From Shewanella holmiensis (GTDB lineage Bacteria; Pseudomonadota; Gammaproteobacteria; Enterobacterales; Shewanellaceae): a DNA stretch of 64,000 nucleotides. The position numbers and the translations under genes were made by a program. The DNA lies in contig NZ_JAMTCD010000011.1 in assembly GCF_025370255.1 (NCBI RefSeq), positions 58,258 to 122,257 on the forward strand. The letters run 5' to 3'. This document shows positions 54,964-63,941 of the stretch, one piece after another. Numbering within the stretch: position 1 is the first letter of the stretch; each line of letters opens with the position of its first letter. The notes under the pieces were generated by a model, which was given only the letters and a program-made list of their open reading frames with translations, ran no database searches and was not told the origin of the DNA.

Positions 54964-55890
54964 ATGGAAAATGTGGCTTTTGTATTTCCCGGTCAAGGTT
55001 CTCAAGCGGTTGGCATGTTGGCTGATTTAGCACAAGAGCATACTGTGGTTTCACAAACGTTCGCCGAAGCCTCTGAAGTGCTTGGCTATGATTTATGGGC
55101 CCTTATACAAGATGGTCCAGTTGAATCGTTAAATGAAACAGATAAAACCCAACCCGCTTTATTATCAGCCAGTGTCGCTATTTGGCGTGCATACCAGGCC
55201 AGCGGTAAGCCTGCTCCTGCGTTATTAGCAGGTCATAGTTTAGGTGAATACTCAGCACTTGTGTGTGCAGGTGTTATCGATTTTAAAGATGCGGTTAAGT
55301 TAGTTGAGCTTCGTGGCCAATTAATGCAACAAGCTGTGCCAGCAGGCACTGGCGCTATGTATGCCATTATCGGTTTAGACGATGACGGTATAGCTCAAGC
55401 ATGTGAAGCATCTGCTCAAGGTGATGTTGTGAGCCCTGTAAACTACAACAGCCCAGGACAAGTGGTCATTGCAGGTGAGAAGAACGCTGTTGAGCGAGCT
55501 GCTGCTGCATGTAAAGCGGCAGGAGCCAAAATGGCAGTAGCCTTACCTGTCAGCGTGCCTTCACATTGTGCCCTAATGAAACCTGCGGCAGATAAATTAG
55601 CCCAAGCATTAGCAGAAATCACGTTTTCAGCGCCTGTAATCAATGTAATTAATAACGTTGATGTCGCTATGCCAACCGAGAGCCAAGACATTAAAGATGC
55701 CTTAGTGCGTCAGTTATATTGCCCTGTACGTTGGAGCGAGACGGTCTCGTTCATGGCAGAACAAGGTATTAATCAATTAGTTGAGATGGGACCAGGAAAA
55801 GTATTAACTGGTTTGACAAAACGTATAAATAAAGCCGTTTCAGCCCAAGCTGTAAATGATACAGCCTCATTAGCAGCATTAACTGAGTAA
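54964..55890 (+). CDS. fabD: Malonyl-CoA:ACP transacylase
   Basis: A 308-residue enzyme that moves malonyl from CoA to acyl carrier protein. It shows FVFPGQGSQAVGML at the N-terminus, the nucleophilic serine in AGHSLGEYSALV, the malonate-binding arginine in LRGQLMQ and the catalytic histidine in VSVPSHCALM. Between fabH and fabG (9 nt before fabG), the standard order. Confidence 0.97.
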   Translation: MENVAFVFPGQGSQAVGMLADLAQEHTVVSQTFAEASEVLGYDLWALIQDGPVESLNETDKTQPALLSASVAIWRAYQASGKPAPALLAGHSLGEYSALVCAGVIDFKDAVKLVELRGQLMQQAVPAGTGAMYAIIGLDDDGIAQACEASAQGDVVSPVNYNSPGQVVIAGEKNAVERAAAACKAAGAKMAVALPVSVPSHCALMKPAADKLAQALAEITFSAPVINVINNVDVAMPTESQDIKDALVRQLYCPVRWSETVSFMAEQGINQLVEMGPGKVLTGLTKRINKAVSAQAVNDTASLAALTE

Positions 55891-55899
55891 GGAATAAAA

Positions 55900-56646
55900 A
55901 TGAGCATTAGTTTTAATTTAGAGGGTAAAGTTGCCCTAGTTACCGGTGCTAGCCGTGGTATTGGCCGCGCAATTGCTGAAACCTTAGTACAAGCCGGCGC
56001 GGTAGTTGTGGGTACTGCGACCAGTGAAAAAGGCGCAGCAGCGATTCAGGATTACCTAGGCGATAAAGGTTTCGGACTTGTGCTGAATGTCACAGATAGT
56101 GAATCTGTTGCCAATTTATATAGCCAGATCAAAGAAAAAGCTGGCGATGTTGATATTCTCGTGAATAATGCAGGTATCACACGTGATAATTTATTAATGC
56201 GAATGAAGGACGATGAGTGGCAAGATATTATTGACACTAACCTTACTTCATTATTTAAATTGTCTAAGCCAGTAATGCGATCTATGATGAAAAAGCGCTT
56301 TGGACGTATCATCAGTATCGGTTCAGTCGTTGGCACGATGGGAAATGCAGGTCAAGTGAACTATTCTGCTGCTAAAGCAGGTTTAATAGGTTTTACTAAA
56401 TCGCTTGCAAGAGAGGTTGCATCTCGTCAAATAACAGTGAATGCTATTGCTCCAGGTTTTATCCAAACAGATATGACAGATGAGCTGACACCAGAGCAAC
56501 AACAAGCTATTATGTCGCAAGTTCCGATGGAACGTTTAGGGCAAGCGCAAGAAATTGCCAATGCAGTATTGTTTTTGGCCTCAGATTCAGCCGCTTACAT
56601 CACAGGCGAAACATTGCATGTGAATGGCGGAATGTACATGGTTTAA
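55900..56646 (+). CDS. fabG: 3-oxoacyl-ACP reductase
   Basis: A 248-residue NADPH-dependent short-chain dehydrogenase that reduces beta-ketoacyl-ACP. It has the dinucleotide motif TGASRGIGRAIAE, NNAGITRDNLLMRM, catalytic Ser in IGSVVG, YSAAKAG with Tyr and Lys, and the end ITGETLHVNGGMYMV. RBS TAAGGA. Followed by a 163-nt gap before acpP that contains a possible operator and promoter. Confidence 0.97.
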   Translation: MSISFNLEGKVALVTGASRGIGRAIAETLVQAGAVVVGTATSEKGAAAIQDYLGDKGFGLVLNVTDSESVANLYSQIKEKAGDVDILVNNAGITRDNLLMRMKDDEWQDIIDTNLTSLFKLSKPVMRSMMKKRFGRIISIGSVVGTMGNAGQVNYSAAKAGLIGFTKSLAREVASRQITVNAIAPGFIQTDMTDELTPEQQQAIMSQVPMERLGQAQEIANAVLFLASDSAAYITGETLHVNGGMYMV

Positions 56647-56710
56647 AGCGATAGGTAGGAAACTACCTTCATTTGAGTCAGAGTTAGAAACAGTGTAGAT
56701 TTATATCTTT

Positions 56711-56723
56711 GTGGTTAGACCAC
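56711..56723. promoter_or_regulatory. Perfect palindrome GTGGTTAGACCAC upstream of acpP, FadR-like
   Basis: GTGGT-TAG-ACCAC lies in the fabG-acpP gap, 87 nt before the acpP start. Its centre TGGTTAGACCA differs at one base from the FadR core TGGTCNGACCA. A weak -35/-10 pair (TTGCAA 56735, TAAACT 56757, 16-nt spacer) lies just downstream, so the site would be where activators bind. FadR binding is inferred. Confidence 0.45.
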
Positions 56724-56809
56724 AAAATCTAAGCTTGCAATGTTATCTAAATCGAATAAACTACTCGCAATCTTACGCAAGTGCGTAATTTGAATAGGAA
56801 AGAGAACTA

Positions 56810-57043
56810 ATGAGCAACATCGAAGAACGTGTAAAGAAAATCATCATTGAGCAACTAGGCGTTAAAGAAGAAGACGTTAAACCAGCTGCTTCTTTCGTGG
56901 ACGATTTAGGTGCCGATTCTCTGGACACCGTTGAATTGGTTATGGCTCTAGAAGAAGAGTTTGATACCGAGATCCCTGATGAAGAAGCTGAAAAGATCAC
57001 TACTGTTCAAGCAGCGATCGATTACGTTTCTAAGAATCAGTAA
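56810..57043 (+). CDS. acpP: Acyl carrier protein
   Basis: A 77-residue acidic protein; the phosphopantetheine serine is in [19 protein letters not shown]. Sequence and length match E. coli AcpP closely (start [12 protein letters not shown]). It carries the growing acyl chain. RBS GGAAAGAG. Own terminator 17 nt beyond the stop, so it is probably expressed both from the fab operon and from a promoter in the gap upstream. Confidence 0.99.
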   Translation: MSNIEERVKKIIIEQLGVKEEDVKPAASFVDDLGADSLDTVELVMALEEEFDTEIPDEEAEKITTVQAAIDYVSKNQ

Positions 57044-57059
57044 TCCAGAATTCACAGAG

Positions 57060-57089
57060 ACAGGCGGCATTTATTGTCGCCTGTTTTTG
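57060..57089 (+). terminator. Terminator of acpP
   Basis: ACAGGCG (57060-57066) pairs with CGCCTGT (57078-57084), then TTTTTGTTT. The inner part can pair further (GCA loop region). Confidence 0.85.
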
Positions 57090-57238
57090 TTTCTGAACTC
57101 GTCATTTTTAATTTAATCGTTATAAACAAATCATATAAAAACGCCTGTTCTAGTAGGTTAACCTGTCTTCGTATTTCTCCTTTCGGTTAATCGCCGTTGC
57201 TAGACTATTTGGCATAGTGTATTTAAAAGGTGAAAATC

Positions 57239-58477
57239 ATGTCTAAACGTCGTGTTGTTATTACTGGTCTTGGATTAATCACTCCAGTGGGTAATGATGT
57301 CGAATCATCTTGGAAAGCATTGCTTGCTGGCCAAAGCGGTATAGCCCCCATTACAAAATTTGATGCAACTGAATACGGTACGCGTTTCAGTGGTTCGGTT
57401 AAAAATTTTGATATTGAGCAATATTTAACTAAGAAAGATGCCCGTAAAATGGATTTATTTATCCAATATGGTGTTGCTGCGGGTATTCAAGCCATTAACG
57501 ATGCTGGATTAGATATGTCTCAGGAGAGACCTGAGCGTGTAGGTACAGCTGTTGGTGCGGGTATGGGCGGTATGCCGTTAATCGAGCAAAACCACAGTGC
57601 ATTGCTTAACGGTGGCCCTCGTAAAGTGTCACCGTTTTTCGTACCCAGTACCATTATTAATATGATCTCTGGTCATTTGTCTATCATGTATGGCATGACT
57701 GGCCCCAACTTTGCTGTCACAACAGCCTGTACTACCGGTGTACACAATATTGGTTTTGCGGCGCGTACGATTGCTTATGGCGATGCTGATGTAATGATTG
57801 CCGGTGGTGCAGAAGATGTGACCTGTCCTTTAGCCATTGCAGGCTTTGGCTCTGCAAAAGCTTTATCGACACGTAATGATGATTATCAAGCCGCAAGCCG
57901 CCCTTGGGATAAAGACCGCGATGGTTTTGTTATCGGCGATGGTGCAGGCGTATTAGTGATGGAAGAATACGAACACGCTGTTGCCCGAGGCGCTAAAATT
58001 TACGGTGAGCTAGTTGGTTTTGGTATGAGTGGTGATGCATTTCACATGACTTCGCCTCCAGCCGATGGCGCGGGTGCAGCTGCAGCTATGGTAAATGCCA
58101 TCAATGATGCAGGTATCGAAAAAGAAGCTGTGGGTTATATCAATGCGCATGGCACATCAACTCCAGCGGGTGATAAAGCTGAAGCCGCGGCGGTTAAATC
58201 GGTTTTTGGTGCACATGCTTATGATTTATTAGTTAGCTCAACTAAATCAATGACAGGTCATTTATTGGGTGCAGCAGGTTCAGTTGAAGCCATTATTACT
58301 CTGCTTGCTCTGCAAGACCAACATATTCCACCTACCATCAATTTAGATAATCCAGATGAAGGTTGTGATTTAGATTTTGTGGCTCACACTTCACGAAAGC
58401 ATACTTTTGATTATGCCTTGTGTAATTCATTTGGTTTTGGCGGCACTAACGGCTCGCTATTATTCAAAAAAATCTAA
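57239..58477 (+). CDS. fabF: 3-oxoacyl-ACP synthase II (FabF)
   Basis: A 412-residue elongating condensing enzyme. The active-site cysteine is in [13 protein letters not shown], the two histidines in [11 protein letters not shown] and [11 protein letters not shown], and the end [15 protein letters not shown] is typical. FabF also adjusts membrane fluidity with temperature in E. coli. The frame opens at a GTG (57230), but the ATG at 57239 has AAAAGGTG upstream and the usual start [12 protein letters not shown]. Between two terminators, so it is a separate transcription unit. Confidence 0.97.
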   Translation: MSKRRVVITGLGLITPVGNDVESSWKALLAGQSGIAPITKFDATEYGTRFSGSVKNFDIEQYLTKKDARKMDLFIQYGVAAGIQAINDAGLDMSQERPERVGTAVGAGMGGMPLIEQNHSALLNGGPRKVSPFFVPSTIINMISGHLSIMYGMTGPNFAVTTACTTGVHNIGFAARTIAYGDADVMIAGGAEDVTCPLAIAGFGSAKALSTRNDDYQAASRPWDKDRDGFVIGDGAGVLVMEEYEHAVARGAKIYGELVGFGMSGDAFHMTSPPADGAGAAAAMVNAINDAGIEKEAVGYINAHGTSTPAGDKAEAAAVKSVFGAHAYDLLVSSTKSMTGHLLGAAGSVEAIITLLALQDQHIPPTINLDNPDEGCDLDFVAHTSRKHTFDYALCNSFGFGGTNGSLLFKKI

Positions 58478-58505
58478 ACATAGATCAGAGCTAATTTGAT
58501 GATTG

Positions 58506-58536
58506 AAGGGAAGATACTTATCTTCCCTTTTTTATA
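58506..58536 (+). terminator. Terminator of fabF
   Basis: AAGGGAAGATA (58506-58516) pairs with TATCTTCCCTT (58519-58529), followed by more T residues (TTTT). Confidence 0.88.
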
Positions 58537-58624
58537 GGGTAAAACAATTTAGCGCAACTTTCCGTTTCGCAGACTTGTAGGTATAGCGTAAACTGCAACT
58601 AATATATTCTCGAGGATAAACATT

Positions 58625-59113
58625 ATGGCTGGTGTAGACAGACAACTTACGCTTAGGTTTTTAGCAGAGCCTGCTGACGTCAATTTTGGTGGCAAGGTGC
58701 ACGGTGGTGCCGTAATGAAGTGGATCGATTTAGCCGCTTACGCCTCTGCCGCAGGTTGGAGTGGTAAATATTGTATTACCGTATACGCAGGCGGGATCCG
58801 TTTTGTTAAGCCTATTCATGTAGGTAGCATTGTTGAAGTCACAGGTAAAATTATTTACACCGGTACTTCGTCTATGCACGTGGCAATTGATGTAAAAGCC
58901 GGCGACCCCAAGTTCTCTGAACGTCATTTAACCACTCACTGTATTGTTATTATGGTCGCGGTAGATGATGAAGGTAAGCCTACTAGCGTGCCAGAATGGA
59001 TCCCACAAACAGAAGATGATATTCGTCTGCGCGATTCAGCATTACGCCTAATGGATATGCGTAAACGCATTGGTGCAGAAATGGAAGCACACGTAAAACC
59101 TATTGTAGAATAA
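58625..59113 (+). CDS. Hotdog-fold acyl-CoA thioesterase
   Basis: A 162-residue acyl-CoA hydrolase of the YciA/BFIT type. Hotdog signatures: NFGGKVHGGAVMKWIDLAAYASA with the catalytic region, then GGIRFVKPIHVGSIVEVTGKI and TSSMHVAIDVKAGD. It hydrolyses acyl-CoA to free fatty acid and CoA; chain-length preference is unknown. It starts 148 nt after fabF and ends 31 nt before the dehydrogenase gene, on the same strand, so those two are probably co-transcribed. Confidence 0.93.
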   Translation: MAGVDRQLTLRFLAEPADVNFGGKVHGGAVMKWIDLAAYASAAGWSGKYCITVYAGGIRFVKPIHVGSIVEVTGKIIYTGTSSMHVAIDVKAGDPKFSERHLTTHCIVIMVAVDDEGKPTSVPEWIPQTEDDIRLRDSALRLMDMRKRIGAEMEAHVKPIVE

Positions 59114-59144
59114 ACCAAAATAATACATTACTGATGGGGGAGTT

Positions 59145-60017
59145 ATGGCTAAGGTTGCATTTTTAGGGTTAGGGGTAATGGGCTTTCCAATGGCTGGACA
59201 TTTAGTCAGCAAAGGCCATGAGGTAACCGTTTATAATCGTACTCAAGCTAAGGCTGATTTGTGGGCGCAGGAGTATCAAGGTAAAACAGCGCTGACACCT
59301 AAAGAAGCCGCTATCGGCCAAGATATTGTGTTTACCTGTGTTGGTAATGATGATGACTTACGCCAAGTGGTATTAGGTGAAGAGGGTGCAATTCATGGTA
59401 TGCAACCTGGTAGTATTTTGGTTGATCATACTACCGCTTCTGCCGATGTAGCACGTGAAATACATGCTGTTTTAGCAACCAACAAGATTGCCTTTTTAGA
59501 TGCGCCAATTTCTGGTGGCCAAGCTGGCGCTGTTAATGGCGTTTTGACAGTGATGATGGGCGGCGATCAAGCCCCGTTTGAAATTGTTAAGCCGATTATT
59601 GCTGCCTATAGCCGATGTGCTGAGTTACTTGGGCCCGTAGGCTCAGGCCAATTAACTAAAATGGTTAATCAAATCTGCATTGCCGGTGTTGTGCAAGGTT
59701 TAGCTGAAGGTCTGCATTTTGCAAAAAGTGCAGGCCTTGATGGTTTGAAAGTAATCGAAGTCATTAGCAAAGGTGCTGCGCAAAGTTGGCAAATGGAAAA
59801 TCGTTATAAAACCATGTGGCAAGGTGAATACAATTTTGGCTTTGCGATTGATTGGATGCGTAAAGATTTAGGGATTGCATTAGATGAAGCCCGTCGCAAT
59901 GGTTCGACTTTACCTGTAACTTCATTGGTTGATCAATTTTACGCAGATGTCCAAGCAATGAAAGGTAATCGTTGGGATACCTCAAGTCTATTGGCGCGTT
60001 TAGAGAAAAACCGTTAA
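59145..60017 (+). CDS. NAD(P)-dependent beta-hydroxyacid dehydrogenase
   Basis: A 290-residue member of the 3-hydroxyisobutyrate dehydrogenase family. The Rossmann motif is GLGVMGFPMAGHLVSKGH; the substrate-binding block DAPISGGQAGAVNG and the catalytic lysine in GQLTKMVNQI follow. The residue after the second strand is YNRT (Asn-Arg-Thr), a pattern seen in NADPH-using members. The substrate cannot be told (3-hydroxyisobutyrate, tartronate semialdehyde or succinic-semialdehyde-like acids). RBS GGGGGAG. Ends at a bidirectional terminator. Confidence 0.92.
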   Translation: MAKVAFLGLGVMGFPMAGHLVSKGHEVTVYNRTQAKADLWAQEYQGKTALTPKEAAIGQDIVFTCVGNDDDLRQVVLGEEGAIHGMQPGSILVDHTTASADVAREIHAVLATNKIAFLDAPISGGQAGAVNGVLTVMMGGDQAPFEIVKPIIAAYSRCAELLGPVGSGQLTKMVNQICIAGVVQGLAEGLHFAKSAGLDGLKVIEVISKGAAQSWQMENRYKTMWQGEYNFGFAIDWMRKDLGIALDEARRNGSTLPVTSLVDQFYADVQAMKGNRWDTSSLLARLEKNR

Positions 60018-60042
60018 TTTTGATAATGTAAAAACGTTAATA

Positions 60043-60069
60043 AAAAGGACTGCGATGCAGTCCTTTTTA
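60043..60069. terminator. Bidirectional terminator between the dehydrogenase gene and cdd
   Basis: AAAAGGACTGC (60043-60053) pairs with GCAGTCCTTTT (60057-60067), loop GAT, with A- and T-runs on both sides. Confidence 0.88.
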
Positions 60070-60084
60070 TTAGTGAAATCAAGG

Positions 60085-60975
60085 TTAGCTTGGGTCGACA
60101 ACAATATGTTCGAGTTCGACAGCAGCAATAGTGTGCAATGCATCCATCGCGGCGCCTACAAGACTTATTTGCCCCTTTGAAGACTCAATTAATACCGCGC
60201 GTTTGATGTCGCTATAATCACGATTATGTCTAATCAAATTTGATAATGCCATTTGCATAGGTTGCATCGATGGATTAAAGGCGGCATTTTCAGCGTATCG
60301 GCCACAAAATGTAGCGCCATCATGTGTTTCAAGCACAACCGCGGCATGACAATTTGTATAAGGGGCATAACTCAATCCAGCTTGATCTAATGCTTCAATA
60401 ATCAGTGGATCGCTCGATTCTAAATTGAATTCAATATTACTTTTTGACAGTAATGGTCGGGTTACATTTAAGTCTGTTGGCCCAAAGGCATAGGGTAAAT
60501 AATGGCTTAGTGGTGCAGTAGCTTGACCAGGTAAATGAATATTGATTTTACTACCATCAACGAGTTCATTAATAAATTGGCGACAATGTCCACAAGGGCT
60601 GAAATTTACCACAATATCGACAATTTGGGTTTCACCGCTCAGCCATGCATGGCTAATAGCGCTTTGTTCGGCATGAACAGTGTGAAATAGGGCTTCACCT
60701 GGTAACTCTAGATTGGCTCCCATATAAATATCGCCACTGCCACCTTTAGCAATTGCGCCTACAAAAAATTGGCTTAGGCTAGGGCTGGCTAATGCAGCAG
60801 CCACAGGCAACAAGGCTAGCAATAACTCCTGTTCGGTCAGTTTAGTTTTATCGATAAGCACCGATAATTGATTAGCATCGATATGGCCGCAAAAGTCATC
60901 ATTTAATAATGGCACTAATGCCGTTGATAATGGCTTTGAAAGTTGACTAATACTGTCTATAAATCTGTTTTGCAT
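60085..60975 (-). CDS. cdd: Cytidine deaminase
   Basis: A 296-residue zinc enzyme that deaminates cytidine and deoxycytidine to uridine (E. coli Cdd is 294, dimeric two-domain form). The catalytic block [11 protein letters not shown] holds the zinc histidine and proton-shuttle glutamate, and [14 protein letters not shown] gives the two zinc cysteines. The C-terminal non-catalytic repeat of the fold is also present. Monocistronic, 63 nt downstream of sbcB on the same strand. Confidence 0.97.
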   Translation of the reverse strand: MQNRFIDSISQLSKPLSTALVPLLNDDFCGHIDANQLSVLIDKTKLTEQELLLALLPVAAALASPSLSQFFVGAIAKGGSGDIYMGANLELPGEALFHTVHAEQSAISHAWLSGETQIVDIVVNFSPCGHCRQFINELVDGSKINIHLPGQATAPLSHYLPYAFGPTDLNVTRPLLSKSNIEFNLESSDPLIIEALDQAGLSYAPYTNCHAAVVLETHDGATFCGRYAENAAFNPSMQPMQMALSNLIRHNRDYSDIKRAVLIESSKGQISLVGAAMDALHTIAAVELEHIVVDPS

Positions 60976-61038
60976 TTCCCTTGTCCTTAAATGAAACTCT
61001 TCATATTTGAACTTAAGTGTATGGCTATTATCAATATA

Positions 61039-62454
61039 CTAGAGTGATTGTAAGTATTGGTATAGGGCTTTTAATAGCTTTTGTTTGTGTTCATTGTCGC
61101 TGGTTTCTTCAACCAAGTTTTCGAGACGCATCACATAATCTGCATCCATTAGGCGTTGTTGACAAAACTCTCGCCATTTAAGGCTTTCTTGATGGCTTAA
61201 TGTTTGTGGATAATTACGGGCTCGATAGCGAAACAGCATGGTATTAATGCGTGGATCATCGAATTGTAATTCCAGAGCAGCTAAATTTTGAGCGTGTGTA
61301 TTGCGGACGATATCTATTTTTGCTTTGTCAGCATAACTGAAAAAACCGCCACTATATAGCATCAAATCTGGATCTGTTATTTCAGCTCTATCGGATTCAA
61401 TTTCGAACACCGCATTCAATTTCTCACGAATATCAGGAGCATTTTTTAATCGTTTATACTGCTCTCTTGCGAAGTCTTTATCAATCTGTAATCGTGAAGC
61501 AACCTCATCGTCTAATAACTTAGCCGAACCGATAAACGGACATTTATTGATATGGATTTGCTTAATCGGTATAGGCAGCTCATCAGGTGCTAGATTTGCT
61601 CGAGACGTATACATGCGAGCAGAAATCTCAGCGGCACTTAAGGTGAGTAATGGTGAGATATCCATTGCCAAATTAACACAAATAACCGCGTTCTTGTTGG
61701 TAGGGTGATAAGCCACTGGCGCGATTAATGTTGTACAGCCATTTAACGCACTGACTTTTGAGCTTACATGCACCAAAGGTTGCATTTTTAGTACATCAAT
61801 TTGGTCGTTAACCGCTTGTTTTCGTCTTAGCTTGAAATAATAGTCATATAACTTAGGTTGTTGTTCTTTAATAAGCTTTGCCATGGCAATGGTGGCATAC
61901 ACATCCGACATCGCGTCGTGCGCTTTTTCATGACTTAAGCCATTGGCTACCGTAAGTTGCTCTAGTTTAAAGCTTGGAGAGCCGTCTTCTTTTTGCGGCC
62001 ATGTTATCCCATCCGGTCTAAAAGCATAGCAAGCACGCACTAAATCAATTAAATCCCAACGTGAGTTACCTTGTTGCCACTCTCTTGCATAGGGATCAAT
62101 AAAGTTACGGTAAAAACCATAGCGACTGACTTCATCGTCAAAGCGTAAAGAGTTATAACCAACAACACAGGTATTTGGCTGACTGAATAAACCATTAATT
62201 CGCTGCATAAATTCAGCTTCAGGCATGCCTTTGTTGTTAGCTAATTGTGGTGTAATACCTGTGATTAATATTGCTTCAGGAGAGGGCAGGTAGTCAGGAG
62301 CAACTTGGCAATAAAACGTTTCTGGCTCGCCAATGATGTTAAGGTCAAGGTCAGTTCTAATGCCGGCAAATTGACATGGACGGTCTTTGGCGGGATTAGC
62401 GCCGAAAGTCTCATAATCGTGCCAGAAAAGTGTTGGTTGGATTGCATCTGCCAT
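61039..62454 (-). CDS. sbcB: Exonuclease I
   Basis: A 471-residue 3'-5' single-strand DNA exonuclease (E. coli 475). The DnaQ-type domain has FWHDYETFGANP (Exo I acidic pair), VGYNSLRFDDE (Exo II) and HDAMSDVYATIAMA (Exo III). The SH3-like and C-terminal helical parts follow, with the late block RYRARNYPQTL seen in the family. It acts in mismatch repair and recombination. Its ATG at 62454 is close to the family start (MADAIQPTLFWHDYE). It lies upstream of cdd on the same strand. Confidence 0.97.
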   Translation of the reverse strand: MADAIQPTLFWHDYETFGANPAKDRPCQFAGIRTDLDLNIIGEPETFYCQVAPDYLPSPEAILITGITPQLANNKGMPEAEFMQRINGLFSQPNTCVVGYNSLRFDDEVSRYGFYRNFIDPYAREWQQGNSRWDLIDLVRACYAFRPDGITWPQKEDGSPSFKLEQLTVANGLSHEKAHDAMSDVYATIAMAKLIKEQQPKLYDYYFKLRRKQAVNDQIDVLKMQPLVHVSSKVSALNGCTTLIAPVAYHPTNKNAVICVNLAMDISPLLTLSAAEISARMYTSRANLAPDELPIPIKQIHINKCPFIGSAKLLDDEVASRLQIDKDFAREQYKRLKNAPDIREKLNAVFEIESDRAEITDPDLMLYSGGFFSYADKAKIDIVRNTHAQNLAALELQFDDPRINTMLFRYRARNYPQTLSHQESLKWREFCQQRLMDADYVMRLENLVEETSDNEHKQKLLKALYQYLQSL

Positions 62455-62809
62455 AATGAAGTTTCTCTTTTAATGATTGTATTATCTTAGCATTATTTTC
62501 ATCAGGATTAAGTTCTTACATATTTCTCATCTGCTTGAATGCGAGTTTTATGTGCAGATATACTTAAATGAGCCGAGAAACCCTTCATAAGTATTAACTC
62601 TCTGTTTCGTCTTCATTTCAAAAATTAGCGTAATCACCAATCTGAATAAAGTGCTAGAGGGTGTAATCAATATTATCTTTGTCGTTATGGATTACTATTT
62701 TGGGGCAAAGCAACCTGTTATAACCCAATCAAAAACGCTTGCAAAAAGCTCGGGCCAAACTGCGTTATACTCGTGGCTTAAACGGCGTTATGTTTTTAAG
62801 GGGGGAAAT
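62455..62809. other. Divergent intergenic region between sbcB and the DUF2007 gene
   Basis: 355 nt. The frame of the downstream protein stays open back to a GTG at 62651, but that 53-codon extension has no family likeness and lies before a much better ribosome binding site, so I read it as non-coding. No operator or RNA gene seen. Confidence 0.5.
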
Positions 62810-63238
62810 ATGAATCAATCGGTGGTTGTTGCTACATTTTCGTTTCCACTTGATGCACACATTGCAAAAGCAAACTTGGAGAGTGTAGGTATTTCTTCAT
62901 TTATTGCCGATGAGCACACTGTAAATATGCAGTGGTTATATTCAGACGCCATGGGTGGGGTTAGGCTGTTCGTTCAAGAAAAAGATTTGGAAGAAGCCAT
63001 TAAGGTGCTTGGAGAAGACTTTTCTGCTTCAGTTGATTTTGAATGTAAAACTGAGTCGGAAACTTGTCCAAATTGTGGCAGCCAAAACGTCGAGCGGCAT
63101 ACAAAAGGGAAAAGGTCTGCATTTTTAGTTTTTATCTTTGTCGGTTTTCCATTGTTTTTTTATAAGCATGGACTTAAGTGTTCACAATGTGGGCATTTCT
63201 GGCAAACATCAAGCGCTGACGCTCAAACGGGTGTGTAG
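62810..63238 (+). CDS. DUF2007 family protein with zinc ribbon and membrane segment
   Basis: A 142-residue protein. The N-terminal half (about 1-75) matches the DUF2007 'putative signal transducing protein' fold (VVVATFSFPLDAHIAKANLES, GGVRLFVQEKDLEEA). It is followed by a split zinc ribbon, CPNCGS (about 86) and CSQCGH (about 127), with a hydrophobic segment AFLVFIFVGFPLFFY between them, which would place the ribbon halves on either side of, or dipping into, the membrane. Function unknown. The ATG at 62810 follows AAGGGGGGA. Its 3' end borders a phage remnant. Confidence 0.82.
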   Translation: MNQSVVVATFSFPLDAHIAKANLESVGISSFIADEHTVNMQWLYSDAMGGVRLFVQEKDLEEAIKVLGEDFSASVDFECKTESETCPNCGSQNVERHTKGKRSAFLVFIFVGFPLFFYKHGLKCSQCGHFWQTSSADAQTGV

Positions 63239-63589
63239 TGCGGCTAAGTCGCTTTTGGGCTTCGTTAAAAGCATTAATGAAGTCGATTTTTAATTTAGCG
63301 GCCTTTGCACCCGTAAACCCCATCACTAAAAACATCAAACCGTCTTTGGTTAGGTGGTAGCACTTCAAATCACGCTGACTGGTGCCAACCTGTTGATTTT
63401 GCACGTTAGCGCAAAAGTGGGCTGACGTAAATTCATGGGGGCATCAGCAAGGATTTGGTCAATTATACGCAAAACGTCACAATGCTTTTTGCCAAAATAA
63501 TCGGCAACGATCAGTGAGTTGGTAATGGTTTGCTGGTCGTTAATAAAAACCAATTGTGCAGGGTAGTTTTTAGACTGTTGTAAGTTCAT
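63174..63589 (-). pseudogene. Frameshifted remnant of a phage Rha-family regulator
   Basis: Two overlapping minus-strand frames together resemble phage Rha proteins. The first (63365-63589) gives ITNSLIVADYFGKKHCDVLRII, the second (63174-63404) gives CYHLTKDGLMFLVMGFTGAKAAKLKIDFINAFNEAQ. Reading across 63410-63425, one missing base would join them as ..QPHFCANVQNQQVGT..., so the gene carries a single-base deletion. The likeness ends near 63245, where the DUF2007 gene begins on the other strand; the remaining codons are shadow of that gene. So the gene is both frameshifted and truncated at its 3' end. Confidence 0.8.
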
Positions 63590-63599
63590 TGATTACCCT

Positions 63600-63941
63600 G
63601 GTAATGTTGGCGCTATTTCTATTCGCAGTGCCCATGAGTGGCATACCCAAATTAGGTTTAAGCATTTTACGAGTCATGATTTACGCCGTTTGTTCAGAAC
63701 CATTGTTGCTGACTTAGGTGTCGATACCATGATTGGTGAGCGTTTGCTTAATCATGCCTTGCCTGTGTTGTTGCGTAAGTACGTTAAATCAACCTTGGAT
63801 AAAGGTATGAGCCAAGCGTTAGACCAATATCATCAATATTTAATTTATCGTGGGTTTTCTTCTGTTGCGCCCGAGATATTGCCTAGATCGTCAGTGGAAG
63901 TTGGGAACGGTCAAACCCTTACTGCAAGTGGCTGGCTGTGA
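63600..63941 (+). pseudogene. C-terminal fragment of a phage-type tyrosine integrase
   Basis: The plus-strand frame from about 63600 encodes FTSHDLRRLFRTIVADLGVD, the second-arginine box of tyrosine recombinases, then ERLLNHAL and a candidate catalytic tyrosine in LRKYVKSTLD. The N-terminal arm-binding, core-binding and first-arginine parts are absent; upstream bases belong to the antisense rha remnant. No start codon with a ribosome binding site exists, so this is a 5'-truncated integrase, the broken end of a former prophage or island. Confidence 0.8.

Noticed and set aside
62651..62809. N-terminal extension of the DUF2007 protein from a GTG
   Set aside because: No family likeness in the extension and a much stronger ribosome binding site directly before the ATG at 62810.
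63245..63404. 76-codon minus-strand ORF as an independent intact gene
   Set aside because: It aligns with only the second half of Rha and joins the upstream frame by one base, so it is part of a pseudogene.
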